This document shows positions 25,922-34,561 of a DNA stretch of 35,827 bases, one piece after another. The notes under the pieces were generated by a model. That model searched no databases. It saw only the letters and a list, made by a program, of their open reading frames with translations, and was not told where the DNA came from. Numbering within the stretch: the stretch's first letter is position 1; every line of letters begins with the position of its first letter. The DNA comes from Alphaproteobacteria bacterium (GTDB lineage Bacteria > Pseudomonadota > Alphaproteobacteria > ATCC43930 > Allostellaceae), in assembly GCA_020852355.1 (NCBI GenBank), contig JADZBA010000354.1, positions 1 through 35,827 on the forward strand. The letters run 5' to 3'. The translations under genes were made by a program, and so were the position numbers.

Positions 25922-26839
25922 TCAACCTGCCATCCACGCCGCATACCGCCGCGCGCCCTCGGCCAGGTCCACCTTCGGGGACCAGCCGAGGTCGCGGCGG
26001 GCGGCGGCGACGTCGAGGGGGCCGACGGCGTAGGTGCCCCAGATGGGCAGGCCGGCGGCGGGCTCGATGCGCACGCCGGGAACAGTGGCGGCGACCGTCG
26101 CGACCGCCTCCTCCGTCGTATAGGCGACGCCGCTCGACAGGTTGTAGGCGAGTTCGGGGATTCGCTCGGCGTCCAGCGCGGCGAGGATCGCGTCGACGAC
26201 GTCGTCGACGAAGACGTACTGGCGCAGCCGCGCGCGATCGCACAGGGCCGGCGTCGGCCGGCCGGCGCGGGCGTTCTCCAGCAGCGTGCGCACGAAGCAG
26301 CTCGTGGTGCGGCGCGGGCCGTAGGCCGAGGCGACGCGGAAGGCGACGCCGTCGAGCCCGTATTCCGCGCGGTAGGCGCGCAGGATCGCCTCGCCCGCGA
26401 CCTTGGTGGCGCCGTACAGGCCGGTCGGGCGCAGCGGCCGGTCCTCGGCGACGGGGCCGAGGTCCGGCAGGTCGCCATAGGCCATGATCGAGGAGAACCA
26501 GACGACACGGCGGACCTTCGCAAGCCGCGCCGCCTCGAAGACGTGGAGCGTGCCGTCGACGTTGGTTTCGACGATGCGGGTCGGATGGTCGCGGGCGATC
26601 ATCGGCCCGGAGATGCCGCCGGCATGGACGATGGCGCCGACGCCGTGGCCGAGGATCGCCTCGTAGAGCCGGTGCGGCTCGCGCAGGTCGGCGACGAGCA
26701 GCGGGAAGGGCAGCGCGCCGGCCGCGGGCACCACGTCCATGCCGACGACCGGCCGGCCCATGGCGGCCAGGCGCTGGGCGGCGGCCTGCCCGAGGAAGCC
26801 GGTGGCGCCGGTGACGAGGACGGCGTCGCCCCCGATCAT
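25922..26839 (-). CDS. NAD-dependent epimerase/dehydratase family protein (extended SDR)
   Basis: Extended SDR of 305 aa, UDP-glucose-4-epimerase-like. Rossmann motif TGATGFLG (residues 10-17), acidic D35 for NAD(H), SSIMAYG (116-122) and YxxxK (Y142, K146 in GLYGATKVAGE). The substrate half carries RTTSCFVRTLLENARAG and QYVFVDDVVDAIL. The ATG overlaps the HyuB stop by 4 bp, so it is translated with the hydantoinase pair. No glycosyltransferases or nucleotide-sugar genes are nearby, so the substrate may be a non-sugar hydroxy acid as in some family members. That is inference from context. Confidence 0.9.
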   Translation of the reverse strand: MIGGDAVLVTGATGFLGQAAAQRLAAMGRPVVGMDVVPAAGALPFPLLVADLREPHRLYEAILGHGVGAIVHAGGISGPMIARDHPTRIVETNVDGTLHVFEAARLAKVRRVVWFSSIMAYGDLPDLGPVAEDRPLRPTGLYGATKVAGEAILRAYRAEYGLDGVAFRVASAYGPRRTTSCFVRTLLENARAGRPTPALCDRARLRQYVFVDDVVDAILAALDAERIPELAYNLSSGVAYTTEEAVATVAATVPGVRIEPAAGLPIWGTYAVGPLDVAAARRDLGWSPKVDLAEGARRYAAWMAG

Positions 26840-28893
26840 TCCGCGGCCTCGCGGCGCAGCGCCGAGGCCGACAGCAGGCCGCGGGCGAGCAGGCGGACAT
26901 GGACGCGCGCGCCGAGGGCCGCCTGGATGACCCGGCGGCCGAGCGCATCGAGCGGCAGCGTGCCGGCGCCGACGGCGGGATCGAGCACGACCCAGGCGCG
27001 CAGCGGTGCTGCGGTCGGCGACATCAGCTCGACGATGTCGTCGGCGCGCAGGCCGGCATCGCGCGCGCTCGCCGGGTTGATGCGGCAGATCCGCCGCCGG
27101 CTGACGCTGCCCGCCTCGTAGCAGTCGGCGCCCTCGACCACCGCCAGCGTGACGCGCGCGGCGCGGATCGCGGCGCGCGCCGCCTCGCTCGCCGGGACAT
27201 CGATGCCGCCGTCGGCGGCGAGCACGAGGCCGTAGTCGCCGTGCGCCGATTCCGGCGAGACGTAGCCCTGCTCCAGGTCGTCGAGGACGCGCGCCAGCGG
27301 CCGCTCCAGCGGGTCGCCGTACCCGCCGCCGCCGGCCGAGCGGATGACGACCGCGTCGCCGGCCCGCAGCGGGTGGCCGGCGACCTTGCCCGGCATGTCG
27401 AACGCCTCGGCGACGCCGTCGCGCTCGACATGGCTCGAGACCGGCGCGCCGGCGAAGCCGCCGAGCACCCCGAAGGCCGGCAGCACCGCCCCGTCCGACA
27501 GCAGCGAGTAGGCGGCGCGCGGCGACGTCAGCCGCAGGCGCCGGCGCATCGAGAGGCCGCCGCGCGTCGTGCCCGGGCCGCCGGAATCGGTCGCCTGCAG
27601 CGAGAAGTCGATCATCAGCGGCATGCGCGTCTCCAGCACCTCGGTCGGCTGGACCGTGGTGAGGTCGCCCCAGTCGATGGTCGCCATGGCGCTCGGCCCG
27701 TCACCCTCCAGGAAGGCGCCGCTGCCCCCGGCCGACCATTCGTAGTGCACCCATTCCTTGCCGGTGCGCGGATGGATGCCGCCGATCATGTTGTGGAAGG
27801 AGGTGCGGCAGAGATCGCCCGCCACCAGCCTGGGGGCCACCTGGGCGAGCGCCCCCACCATCACCGCCAGCACGCGCTTGCGAATCTCACCGTGCGAGCC
27901 GGCCGGCGCGGGCGCCTGCACGTTGACGATGGTGCCGGGCGGCGCCACCACCTCGATCGGCCGCAGCGAGCCCTGGTTCAGCGGCGCGTCGGGATCGAAG
28001 ATCGACTTGACCGCGATCAGCACGCCGCCGGCCGAGACGGCGAGCGTCGAGTTGACCGGGACCGGTACCTGCGGCGAGGCGCCGGTCATGTCGGCGACCA
28101 TGCCGTCGCCGGCGATGGTCAGCTTCATCGGCAGCAGGAGCGGCTCCAAGCGCCCGTCCTGGAAGGTCTCCAGGTAGTCCTCGAAATAGTATTCACCATC
28201 GGGCAGCGCCGCGATCTTCGCGCGCATGCGCGCCTCGGAGCGGTCCATGTTCTGCGCGATGGCCGCCAGCAGCGTCTCGACGCCGTAGCGCCGGCACAGC
28301 TCATGAATGCGCCGCTCGGCGGTGCGGCAGGCCGACAGGCTGGCGTGGAAGTCGCCGAGCCGCTCGTCGGGCACGCGCATGTTGGCGAGCAGCAGGTCGA
28401 TGGCGGCCTGGTTGATGCGCCCGCCCTCGACGATCTTGATCGGCGGGATGCGCACGCCCTCCTGATAGATCTCCGTCGCCTTGCCCGACATGCTGCCCGG
28501 CACCATGCCGCCGACGTCGGCCCAGTGCTCGCGCACCGCGGGGAAGAAGATCAGCCTGCCGTCGGCGAACACCGGATAGATGACGGTGACGTCGTTGAGG
28601 TGGGTGCCGCCGCGATAGGGATCGTTGGTCAGGATGACGTCGCCCGGCGCCAGGGTGGCGCCATGCTGCTCCATCGCCGAGCGCACCGACCAGGGCAGCG
28701 GCACGACGTGCGAGCCGATGTCCTCGGACTGCGCCACGACGTTGCTGGCGGGATCGAACAGGCCGCAGGAGAAGTCCTTGGCCTCGTAGATCGCGACCGA
28801 GCGGGCGGTGCGGAACACGGTCGCGCGCATCTCGCGCACCACCGAGATCAGGCCCTCGGTCAGGACCTCCAGCGTGATGGGGTCGAGGATCAT
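26836..28893 (-). CDS. hyuB: Hydantoinase B/oxoprolinase family protein
   Basis: Beta subunit of an ATP-dependent cyclic-amide hydrolase or carboxylase, 685 aa. The conserved core begins MILDPITLEVLTEGLISVVREMRATVFRTARSVAIYEAKDFSCGLFD and includes VILTNDPYRGGTHLNDVTVIYPVF (residues about 85-108) and SGGPGTTRGGLSMRR. Relative to the usual 520-600 residues it has a C-terminal extension of about 90 residues (RRRICRINPASARDAGL, IVELMSPTAAPLRAWVVLD) seen in some subfamilies. Starts within the HyuA stop (ATGA) and ends within the epimerase start. HyuAB pairs include N-methylhydantoinases, 5-oxoprolinases, caprolactamase, and acetone or acetophenone carboxylases; which one cannot be told here. Confidence 0.93.
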   Translation of the reverse strand: MILDPITLEVLTEGLISVVREMRATVFRTARSVAIYEAKDFSCGLFDPASNVVAQSEDIGSHVVPLPWSVRSAMEQHGATLAPGDVILTNDPYRGGTHLNDVTVIYPVFADGRLIFFPAVREHWADVGGMVPGSMSGKATEIYQEGVRIPPIKIVEGGRINQAAIDLLLANMRVPDERLGDFHASLSACRTAERRIHELCRRYGVETLLAAIAQNMDRSEARMRAKIAALPDGEYYFEDYLETFQDGRLEPLLLPMKLTIAGDGMVADMTGASPQVPVPVNSTLAVSAGGVLIAVKSIFDPDAPLNQGSLRPIEVVAPPGTIVNVQAPAPAGSHGEIRKRVLAVMVGALAQVAPRLVAGDLCRTSFHNMIGGIHPRTGKEWVHYEWSAGGSGAFLEGDGPSAMATIDWGDLTTVQPTEVLETRMPLMIDFSLQATDSGGPGTTRGGLSMRRRLRLTSPRAAYSLLSDGAVLPAFGVLGGFAGAPVSSHVERDGVAEAFDMPGKVAGHPLRAGDAVVIRSAGGGGYGDPLERPLARVLDDLEQGYVSPESAHGDYGLVLAADGGIDVPASEAARAAIRAARVTLAVVEGADCYEAGSVSRRRICRINPASARDAGLRADDIVELMSPTAAPLRAWVVLDPAVGAGTLPLDALGRRVIQAALGARVHVRLLARGLLSASALRREAAE

Positions 28894-30917
28894 GACCGCT
28901 CCTTCCGCTCCAGCACGAGGCAGCCGAACCGTTCCAGGCGCGCGGCATAGCCCGGCGGGACGACGGTGGTCGAGCCGCTCTCCTCGACGATCGCCGGGCC
29001 GTCGAACGCCTCGTCCACCGGCAGCGCGTCGCGGCGATAGATCGCGGCCTCCACGGGCCGCGCGTCGAAGGCGACCGCACGGGTGCCGATGCGCGCCGCC
29101 GCGAGGCTGCGCCCGGCGCCGTCGACCGGTACGAGCTGCGGCTTGCGGCCGATGCCGTAGGCCGAGAGGCGGAAATTGACGATCTCCGTCGGGTCGTCGG
29201 GTGCGTGGGTGTAGCGGTCCTCGTAGACGCGGCGGAAGGCGGCGTCGATCGCCTCATGGTCGGTCGGCGCCAGTGCCACGGGAACCGACAGCTCGAACGC
29301 CTGGCCAACATAGCGCATGTCGAGCCGCGCCTCGAAGCGCATGGCATCGGCAGCGAAGCCGGCGCCGGCGAGATCGGCTTCCGCCTCGGCGCGCAGGTCG
29401 GCCAGCAGCTCGGCGATGGCGGCGGTCGGCATGGTGCGCGTCACCGTCACCCGGGTGCGCACGAAGTCGCGGCGCACGTCGGCGACCAGCAGCCCCAGGG
29501 CGGAGAAGTTGCCCGGAATGGGCGGCACCACGACCGCACGCATGCCGAGCTCCTCGGCGACGAGGGCGGCGTGCAGCGGGCCGGCGCCGCCATAGGCGAA
29601 GAGCGCGAAGTCGCGCGGGTCGCGCCCGCGCATGATCGAGATCTCCTTGATGGCGCCGGTCATCCTGGCGACAGCCACTTTGACGATGCCGTCCGCCATC
29701 ACCAGCGGATCGAGGCCGAGGCGCCCGGCGACGCGGTCCACCGCCGCCCGCGCCGCGGCACCGTCGAGCCGCAGCGAGCCGCCGAGCGGCGCATCGGTGC
29801 CGAGCCGGCCGAGCACGACATTGGCGTCCGTCACCGTCGCCTCGGTGCCGCCGCGCCCGTAGCTCGCAGGCCCCGGCGCCGCACCGGCCGAGCGCGGGCC
29901 GACCGCGAGGAAGCCGCCGTCGCCGACCGCGGCGATGCTGCCGCCGCCGGCGCCGATCGAGTTGATGTCGATCTGCATCATGCGGTTGGGCAGCGTGCCC
30001 ACCGCACCGTCGCTGGTCATGGCGAAGGCCCCGCCCTCGATCAGCGAGACATCGGTGCTGGTGCCGCCCATGTCGTAGGTGATGACCCGCTCGAAGCCGA
30101 CCGTGCGGCCGACGAAGGTCGCGGCGATGACGCCCGCCGCCGGGCCCGACAGCATGGAGCCGACCGGCAGCCGCTCGATCGCCTCCGAGGGCAGCGTGCC
30201 ACCGTTGGACGCCATGATGGCGACCGGCCGGTCGTAGCCGCGCTCGGCCAGCCGGCCGCGCAGCGAGGCGAGATAGCGGCGCACGCGCGGAGCGACGTAG
30301 GCGTTGAGCGCGGTGGTGGCGAAGCGCTCGTACTCGCGATACTCCGGCAGCACCTCGGCCGAGGTCGAGACGAAGACCCCGGGCAGGCGCGCCTCGATCG
30401 CCGCCCGCGTGCGACGCTCATGGTCGGGGTTGGCGTAGGCGTGGAGGTAGCACACGGCGACCGCCTCGATCCCCTCCGCCTCCAGCGTCGCGACCGCGGC
30501 GTCGAGGTCGGCCGCGTCCAGCGGTTCGGCGACCGAGCCGTCCTGGCGCATGCGCTCGCCGATCTCGTGGATGCGCCGGCGCGGCACCAGCGGGTCCGGC
30601 CGCGCAGTCTTGATGTTGTAGAGGACGGTGCGGTTGCCGCGCCCGACGATCAGCACGTCGCGATGGCCGCGCGTGGTCAGCACTGCCATGCGCGCGCCGT
30701 CGCGCTCCAGCGCGGTGTTGGTCGCGACCGTCGTGCCGTGCGCCAGCTTCGCCACCTGACCCAGGTCGACGCCGAGGGCGGCGATGCCGTCCATCATACC
30801 CTGGGAATGGTCGTGGGGCGTCGACGACGCCTTGACCACGCGCAGGCTGCCGTCCGCCTCGTCGTAGAGCACGAGGTCGGTGAAGGTGCCGCCGACGTCG
30901 ACGCCGATCCACTGCAT
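28890..30917 (-). CDS. hyuA: Hydantoinase A/oxoprolinase family protein
   Basis: ATP-binding alpha subunit of the HyuAB complex, 675 aa, normal length. Actin-like ATPase marks: GVDVGGTFTDLVLYDE (residues 5-20), HGTTVATNTALERDGARMAVLTTRGHRDVL, the MSGPAAGV-type LSGPAAGVIAA near 255, and YDMGGTSTDVSL near 280. The C-terminal swivel domain ends with FDGPAIVEESGSTTVVPPGY. The gene has GGAG nine bases before its ATG and follows the crotonase gene by 9 bp. The nearby molybdoenzyme, SDR and crotonase favour a degradative cyclic amide or ketone pathway over glutathione-cycle oxoprolinase. Confidence 0.94.
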   Translation of the reverse strand: MQWIGVDVGGTFTDLVLYDEADGSLRVVKASSTPHDHSQGMMDGIAALGVDLGQVAKLAHGTTVATNTALERDGARMAVLTTRGHRDVLIVGRGNRTVLYNIKTARPDPLVPRRRIHEIGERMRQDGSVAEPLDAADLDAAVATLEAEGIEAVAVCYLHAYANPDHERRTRAAIEARLPGVFVSTSAEVLPEYREYERFATTALNAYVAPRVRRYLASLRGRLAERGYDRPVAIMASNGGTLPSEAIERLPVGSMLSGPAAGVIAATFVGRTVGFERVITYDMGGTSTDVSLIEGGAFAMTSDGAVGTLPNRMMQIDINSIGAGGGSIAAVGDGGFLAVGPRSAGAAPGPASYGRGGTEATVTDANVVLGRLGTDAPLGGSLRLDGAAARAAVDRVAGRLGLDPLVMADGIVKVAVARMTGAIKEISIMRGRDPRDFALFAYGGAGPLHAALVAEELGMRAVVVPPIPGNFSALGLLVADVRRDFVRTRVTVTRTMPTAAIAELLADLRAEAEADLAGAGFAADAMRFEARLDMRYVGQAFELSVPVALAPTDHEAIDAAFRRVYEDRYTHAPDDPTEIVNFRLSAYGIGRKPQLVPVDGAGRSLAAARIGTRAVAFDARPVEAAIYRRDALPVDEAFDGPAIVEESGSTTVVPPGYAARLERFGCLVLERKERS

Positions 30918-30926
30918 GCGCTGCTC

Positions 30927-31715
30927 CTATCGCCCGCGGAAGACCGGCGGACGCTTCTCGACGAAGGCGCGGGCCGCCTCCCGGTAGTCCTCGCTGTCGA
31001 TCGCCCGGTCGACGATGGCGGCGATCGCCTGGGCATGGCGCTCGGCGTCGCCTTCGGCGAGGAGCTGCAGCACTTCCTTGCTCCCGGCGAGCGACAGGGG
31101 CGCGTTGGCGATCAGCTCGCCCGCCAGCCGCCGCGCACCGGCGACCGCGCCGTCCTCGGCGACCTGGTCGAGCAGGCCGATGCGCATGGCCTCGGCGGCG
31201 CCGAAGCGCCGGGCCGAGTAGAGCACGAGCTTGGCGTTGGACAGGCCGACGGCCGACAGCAGCAGCCGGCTCTCCAGCAGGCTGTAGACGATGCCGAGCC
31301 GGGCCGCGGGGATTCCCATCTGCGTCGTCGCGTCGCCGACCCGGAAGTCGCAGCCGAGCGCCAGGCCGCAGCCGCCGCCGACCCCGAAGCCGGAGACGGC
31401 CGCGATCACCGGCTTGGGGCAGTCGAGCATCGCATGCACGGCGCCCTCGGCCACCTCCTCGTAGTGCCGCGACTGCTCCGCCGTCGCCCGCACCATGGCG
31501 AACTCGGAGATGTCCGCGCCGGCGCAGAAATGGCCGCCCGCACCGGTGACGACGATCGCGCGCACTGCGGGATCGCCGCCCAGGGTCGCGGTCCACTGGC
31601 CAATCTCGCCCCACATGGCGAGCGTCACCGCATTGCGCTTGTGCGGCCGGTTCAGGGTCACCAGGGCGACACCGTCGGCGTCGACCTCGACGATCACGTC
31701 CTTCGCTTCCGCCAC
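30927..31715 (-). CDS. Enoyl-CoA hydratase/isomerase (crotonase) superfamily protein lacking both classical glutamates
   Basis: Crotonase fold, 262 aa. The oxyanion-hole segments are intact: HFCAGADISEF (residues 62-72, backbone NH near A66) and GFGVGGGCGLAL (109-120). The two catalytic glutamates of enoyl-CoA hydratase are absent: the E144 equivalent is G117 (GGGCG instead of GGGCE), and the E164 equivalent, twenty residues later, is A137 (IPAARLG instead of xPExxLG). It is therefore unlikely to hydrate enoyl-CoA by the standard route; a hydrolase, isomerase, decarboxylase or C-C lyase role fits better. GTG start with a GAGGG site. First gene of the six-gene leftward operon, and the only CoA-ester-type enzyme in it, which hints that a CoA-bound intermediate is involved. 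Confidence 0.9.
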   Translation of the reverse strand: MAEAKDVIVEVDADGVALVTLNRPHKRNAVTLAMWGEIGQWTATLGGDPAVRAIVVTGAGGHFCAGADISEFAMVRATAEQSRHYEEVAEGAVHAMLDCPKPVIAAVSGFGVGGGCGLALGCDFRVGDATTQMGIPAARLGIVYSLLESRLLLSAVGLSNAKLVLYSARRFGAAEAMRIGLLDQVAEDGAVAGARRLAGELIANAPLSLAGSKEVLQLLAEGDAERHAQAIAAIVDRAIDSEDYREAARAFVEKRPPVFRGR

Positions 31716-31856
31716 CCCGACCCTCGCCGATTGCCTGCCGCGACTGTAGCGGCGCCGCAGCCCGGCGCAAGGCGTAGCGACGGCGTGGCGATCCGGGGGG
31801 GCTGGTCAACGCGCCGGCTGCCATGGTCCACTTCCCGCCCCGACGGGAGGATGAGC

Positions 31857-32738
31857 ATGCCCCACGTGACCACCGACGACGGCGTGAAGCTCTACTACGA
31901 GGAAGGCGGCAGCGGGACGCCGGTCGTCTTCGTCCACGAGTTCGCCGGCGACTGCCGGAGCTGGGAGCCGCAGATGCGCGCCTTCGCCCGGCGCTACCGC
32001 TGCATCGCCTTCAACGCGCGCGGCTTCCCGCCCTCCGACGTGCCGACCAGCCCGGCCAGCTATTCCCAGGCCCGCGCCCGCGACGACATCCGCGCCGTGC
32101 TGGACGGCCTCGGCATCGCCAAGGCGCACATCGTCGGCCTCTCCATGGGCGGCTTCGCGACGCTGCATTTCGGCCTGGCATATCCCGAACGGGCGCTGTC
32201 GCTGCTGGTCGGCGGCTGCGGCTACGGGGCCGAGCGCGACCAGCGCGAGATCTTCCGCAGCGAGGCGGAGAAGATCGCCGGCCGGCTGCGCAACGAGGGG
32301 ATGGCGAAGTTCTCCGAGACCTACGCGCTGGGGCCGACGCGCGTGCAGTTCCAGAACAAGGACCCGCGCGGCTGGCGCGAGTTCGCCGCGCAGCTCGCCG
32401 AGCATTCCTCGGAAGGCTCCGCCCTGACCCAGCTCGGCGTGCAGCGCGAGCGGCCTTCGATCTTCGATCTCGAGGACCAGATGCGCCGGCTGACGGTGCC
32501 GACATTGATCATCACCGGCGACGAGGACCATCCCTGCCTCGTCCCCAACATCTTCATGAAGCGGACCATCCCGTCGGCGGCGCTGCAGGTGCTGCCCAAC
32601 GCCGGGCACGCGATCAACATCGAGGATCCGGACCGCTTCAACGACGCGCTGGCGGACTTCCTGGCCCAGGTCGACGCCGGCCGCTGGCCGACGCGCGACC
32701 CGCGCTCGGTCAGCGCCAGCATCACCGGCATCCGCTGA
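31857..32738 (+). CDS. Alpha/beta-fold hydrolase
   Basis: Cytosolic alpha/beta hydrolase of 293 aa with the triad visible: nucleophile S96 in GLSMGG, acid D222 or D224 in TGDEDHPCL, and H251 in NAGHAINIE. The oxyanion loop is VHEFAGDCRSWEPQM (residues 26-40). A cap insertion spans about 130-200. The ATG at 31857 is chosen because GGGAGG lies at correct spacing; an ATG two codons earlier is too close to it. Divergent from the crotonase gene (about 140 bp gap) and 26 bp before the CphA-like gene. Resembles carboxylesterases and 3-oxoadipate enol-lactonase-like enzymes; the substrate is unknown. Confidence 0.9.
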   Translation: MPHVTTDDGVKLYYEEGGSGTPVVFVHEFAGDCRSWEPQMRAFARRYRCIAFNARGFPPSDVPTSPASYSQARARDDIRAVLDGLGIAKAHIVGLSMGGFATLHFGLAYPERALSLLVGGCGYGAERDQREIFRSEAEKIAGRLRNEGMAKFSETYALGPTRVQFQNKDPRGWREFAAQLAEHSSEGSALTQLGVQRERPSIFDLEDQMRRLTVPTLIITGDEDHPCLVPNIFMKRTIPSAALQVLPNAGHAINIEDPDRFNDALADFLAQVDAGRWPTRDPRSVSASITGIR

Positions 32739-32764
32739 GGGAGGCCGATCGCGCGCCGCCCGGG

Positions 32765-34561
32765 ATGCGCATGATTCCGCCGCCTCCCGAGCGATTGCGT
32801 GCCTACCCCGGCCCCAGCCTGTTCGCGGCCGGGCGATGCGTCCTGCTGCACGTCGCCGGGATCGACGGGGTGGACCTGCCGGAAGACTGGGCCGCCGCGC
32901 TGCGCCGGCATCCCGCCCTGGCGGAAGCCGCGTCCCCACCCGCCGGTGCCGCAGCGGCGGTCGCATGGCTCGCGCAGGAATTGCAGCGCGCGCTCGGCCA
33001 TCCCGTCCCCGACGGTACCGGCGGCGGCACGGCGGCGGACCACGTCGTCGTGCCGGTGTGGGACGCCGAGGTCGGCGCGGCGGCGGCGCGGACCGCCTTC
33101 GCCATCGTCGCGGCCCCGGGCAGCCAAAGGGGCGAGGTCGTCGCTCATCTCAACCGCTTCTTCGCCACGGCCAACGTCATCGACTACAGCGAGAGCGAGG
33201 CGCGGGTGATCCGGGCGGCCGAGCGTCGCGGCATTCCGTGGAACCGTCTGGTTCCCGGCCACCGCCTGCTGCGGCTGGGCCAGGGCGCGTGGCAGATGCA
33301 CGTGCAGCACACCTTCACGCCGGCGACCAGCCGCATCGCGACCTACATCTCGACGCACAAGGACATCGCGGCGGCCCTGCTCCGGGCACAAGGCCTGCCG
33401 GTACCGGCGGGTCGCCGCGTCGGCTCGGCCGACGCGGCGGTCGCCGCCGCCGCGGCGATCGGCTATCCGGTGGTGGTCAAGCCGACGGCGACCGACTACG
33501 GCACCGCCGTCTCGCTGCATCTGCGCGACGAGGCCGACGTGCGGCGGGCCTATGCGGCGGCGGCGCGCCACGGCCCGGTCCTGGTCGAGCGCCAGCTGCC
33601 GGGCGACCACACCCGCCTCGTCGTCATCGACGGGCGCTTCATCTCGGCGGTGCGCCAGGACCCGGCGCAGGTGACCGGCGACGGCCGGCGCTCGGTCGCC
33701 GGGCTGATCGACGCGGTGAACGCGGAGCGCACCGACGACGTGTCCGCGAGCTTCAAGAAGATCGCGATCGACGCGGAGGCGACGCTGCTGCTGGAGCGCC
33801 AGGGGCTGGGGCTCGCGAGCGTGCCGGAAGCGGGCCGCCGGGTGGTGCTGCGCCACACCTCGAACACCTCGCGCGGCGGCACCGCGCGCAACGCGACGGC
33901 GCTGGTGCATCCCGACAACGCGCGGCTGGCCGAGCGGGCCGCGGCGGTGGTCGGGCTCGACGTCGCCGGCATCGACCTCATCACGCCGGACATCACGCGG
34001 TCGTTCCGCGAGGTCGGCGGCGGCATCTGCGAGATCAACGCCACTCCCGGCTTCTTCATGCGCGAGCCGGGCTATCTCATCGAGGACGCATTCCTCGACG
34101 GGCACTTCCGTGCGGGCGACCGCGGCCTCGTCCCCATCGTCGCCCTGCTGGCCGAGCCGGGCGAGGGCGCCGCCGCGGCCGAGGAGATGGCGCGCGGCCT
34201 CCGCGCCCGCGTCCGCGGCGTCGCGGTGGTCGCGCCGTGCGGCGCCCGGATCGACGCCCGCATCGACGACTGGCCGATCGCGGAGAGGACGATCGCGGAC
34301 GCCACGGCCACGGTGCTGAACGATCCCGCGACGCGGGCGGCGGTCGTCTGCCTCGACCGCCGCACGATCGCCGAGGATGGGATCGGCTTCGCACGCTGCG
34401 CCGTCGCGCTGATGCCGCCGGACGCGGCGGGCGCGGCGGCGGCGCTGCTCGCCGCCCACGCGGACGAGCGGATCGACGCGGCGGATCGGGCGCGCGTCGC
34501 CGCGGCGCTGGATGCGGTGGCCGCGACGGCGTCGCGCGCCGCACCCGCCCGCCGCCGTTAG
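32765..34561 (+). CDS. Cyanophycin-synthetase-like ATP-grasp protein with degenerate, truncated Mur-ligase region
   Basis: 598 aa, versus about 870-900 for CphA1. Residues 90-190 match the CphA N-domain (GIPWNRLVPGHRLLRLGQGAWQMHVQHTFTPATSRIA). Residues 197-450 are an ATP-grasp ligase: VVVKP (K239), VLVERQLPGDHTRLVVIDG, VTGDGRRSV, AGIDLITPDI (D404), and CEINATPGF (E423, N425, probable Mg ligands). From 455 on, VPIVALLAEPGEGAAA aligns with the CphA Mur-ligase P-loop VAVTGTNGKTT but has lost the GKTT residues; TIAEDGIGFARCAVAL resembles GILRRGLGFDRCD. The rest of the Mur domain is absent. It probably joins an amino acid to a carboxylate via acyl phosphate but cannot carry out CphA's second ligation. 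ATG at 32765; an in-frame ATG lies two codons later. Confidence 0.85.
   Translation: MRMIPPPPERLRAYPGPSLFAAGRCVLLHVAGIDGVDLPEDWAAALRRHPALAEAASPPAGAAAAVAWLAQELQRALGHPVPDGTGGGTAADHVVVPVWDAEVGAAAARTAFAIVAAPGSQRGEVVAHLNRFFATANVIDYSESEARVIRAAERRGIPWNRLVPGHRLLRLGQGAWQMHVQHTFTPATSRIATYISTHKDIAAALLRAQGLPVPAGRRVGSADAAVAAAAAIGYPVVVKPTATDYGTAVSLHLRDEADVRRAYAAAARHGPVLVERQLPGDHTRLVVIDGRFISAVRQDPAQVTGDGRRSVAGLIDAVNAERTDDVSASFKKIAIDAEATLLLERQGLGLASVPEAGRRVVLRHTSNTSRGGTARNATALVHPDNARLAERAAAVVGLDVAGIDLITPDITRSFREVGGGICEINATPGFFMREPGYLIEDAFLDGHFRAGDRGLVPIVALLAEPGEGAAAAEEMARGLRARVRGVAVVAPCGARIDARIDDWPIAERTIADATATVLNDPATRAAVVCLDRRTIAEDGIGFARCAVALMPPDAAGAAAALLAAHADERIDAADRARVAAALDAVAATASRAAPARRR

Noticed and set aside
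29205-31856. Long N-terminal extension of the alpha/beta hydrolase frame
   Set aside because: The translation upstream of 31857 is a shadow of HyuA and the crotonase gene; a ribosome site and the hydrolase fold start at 31857.
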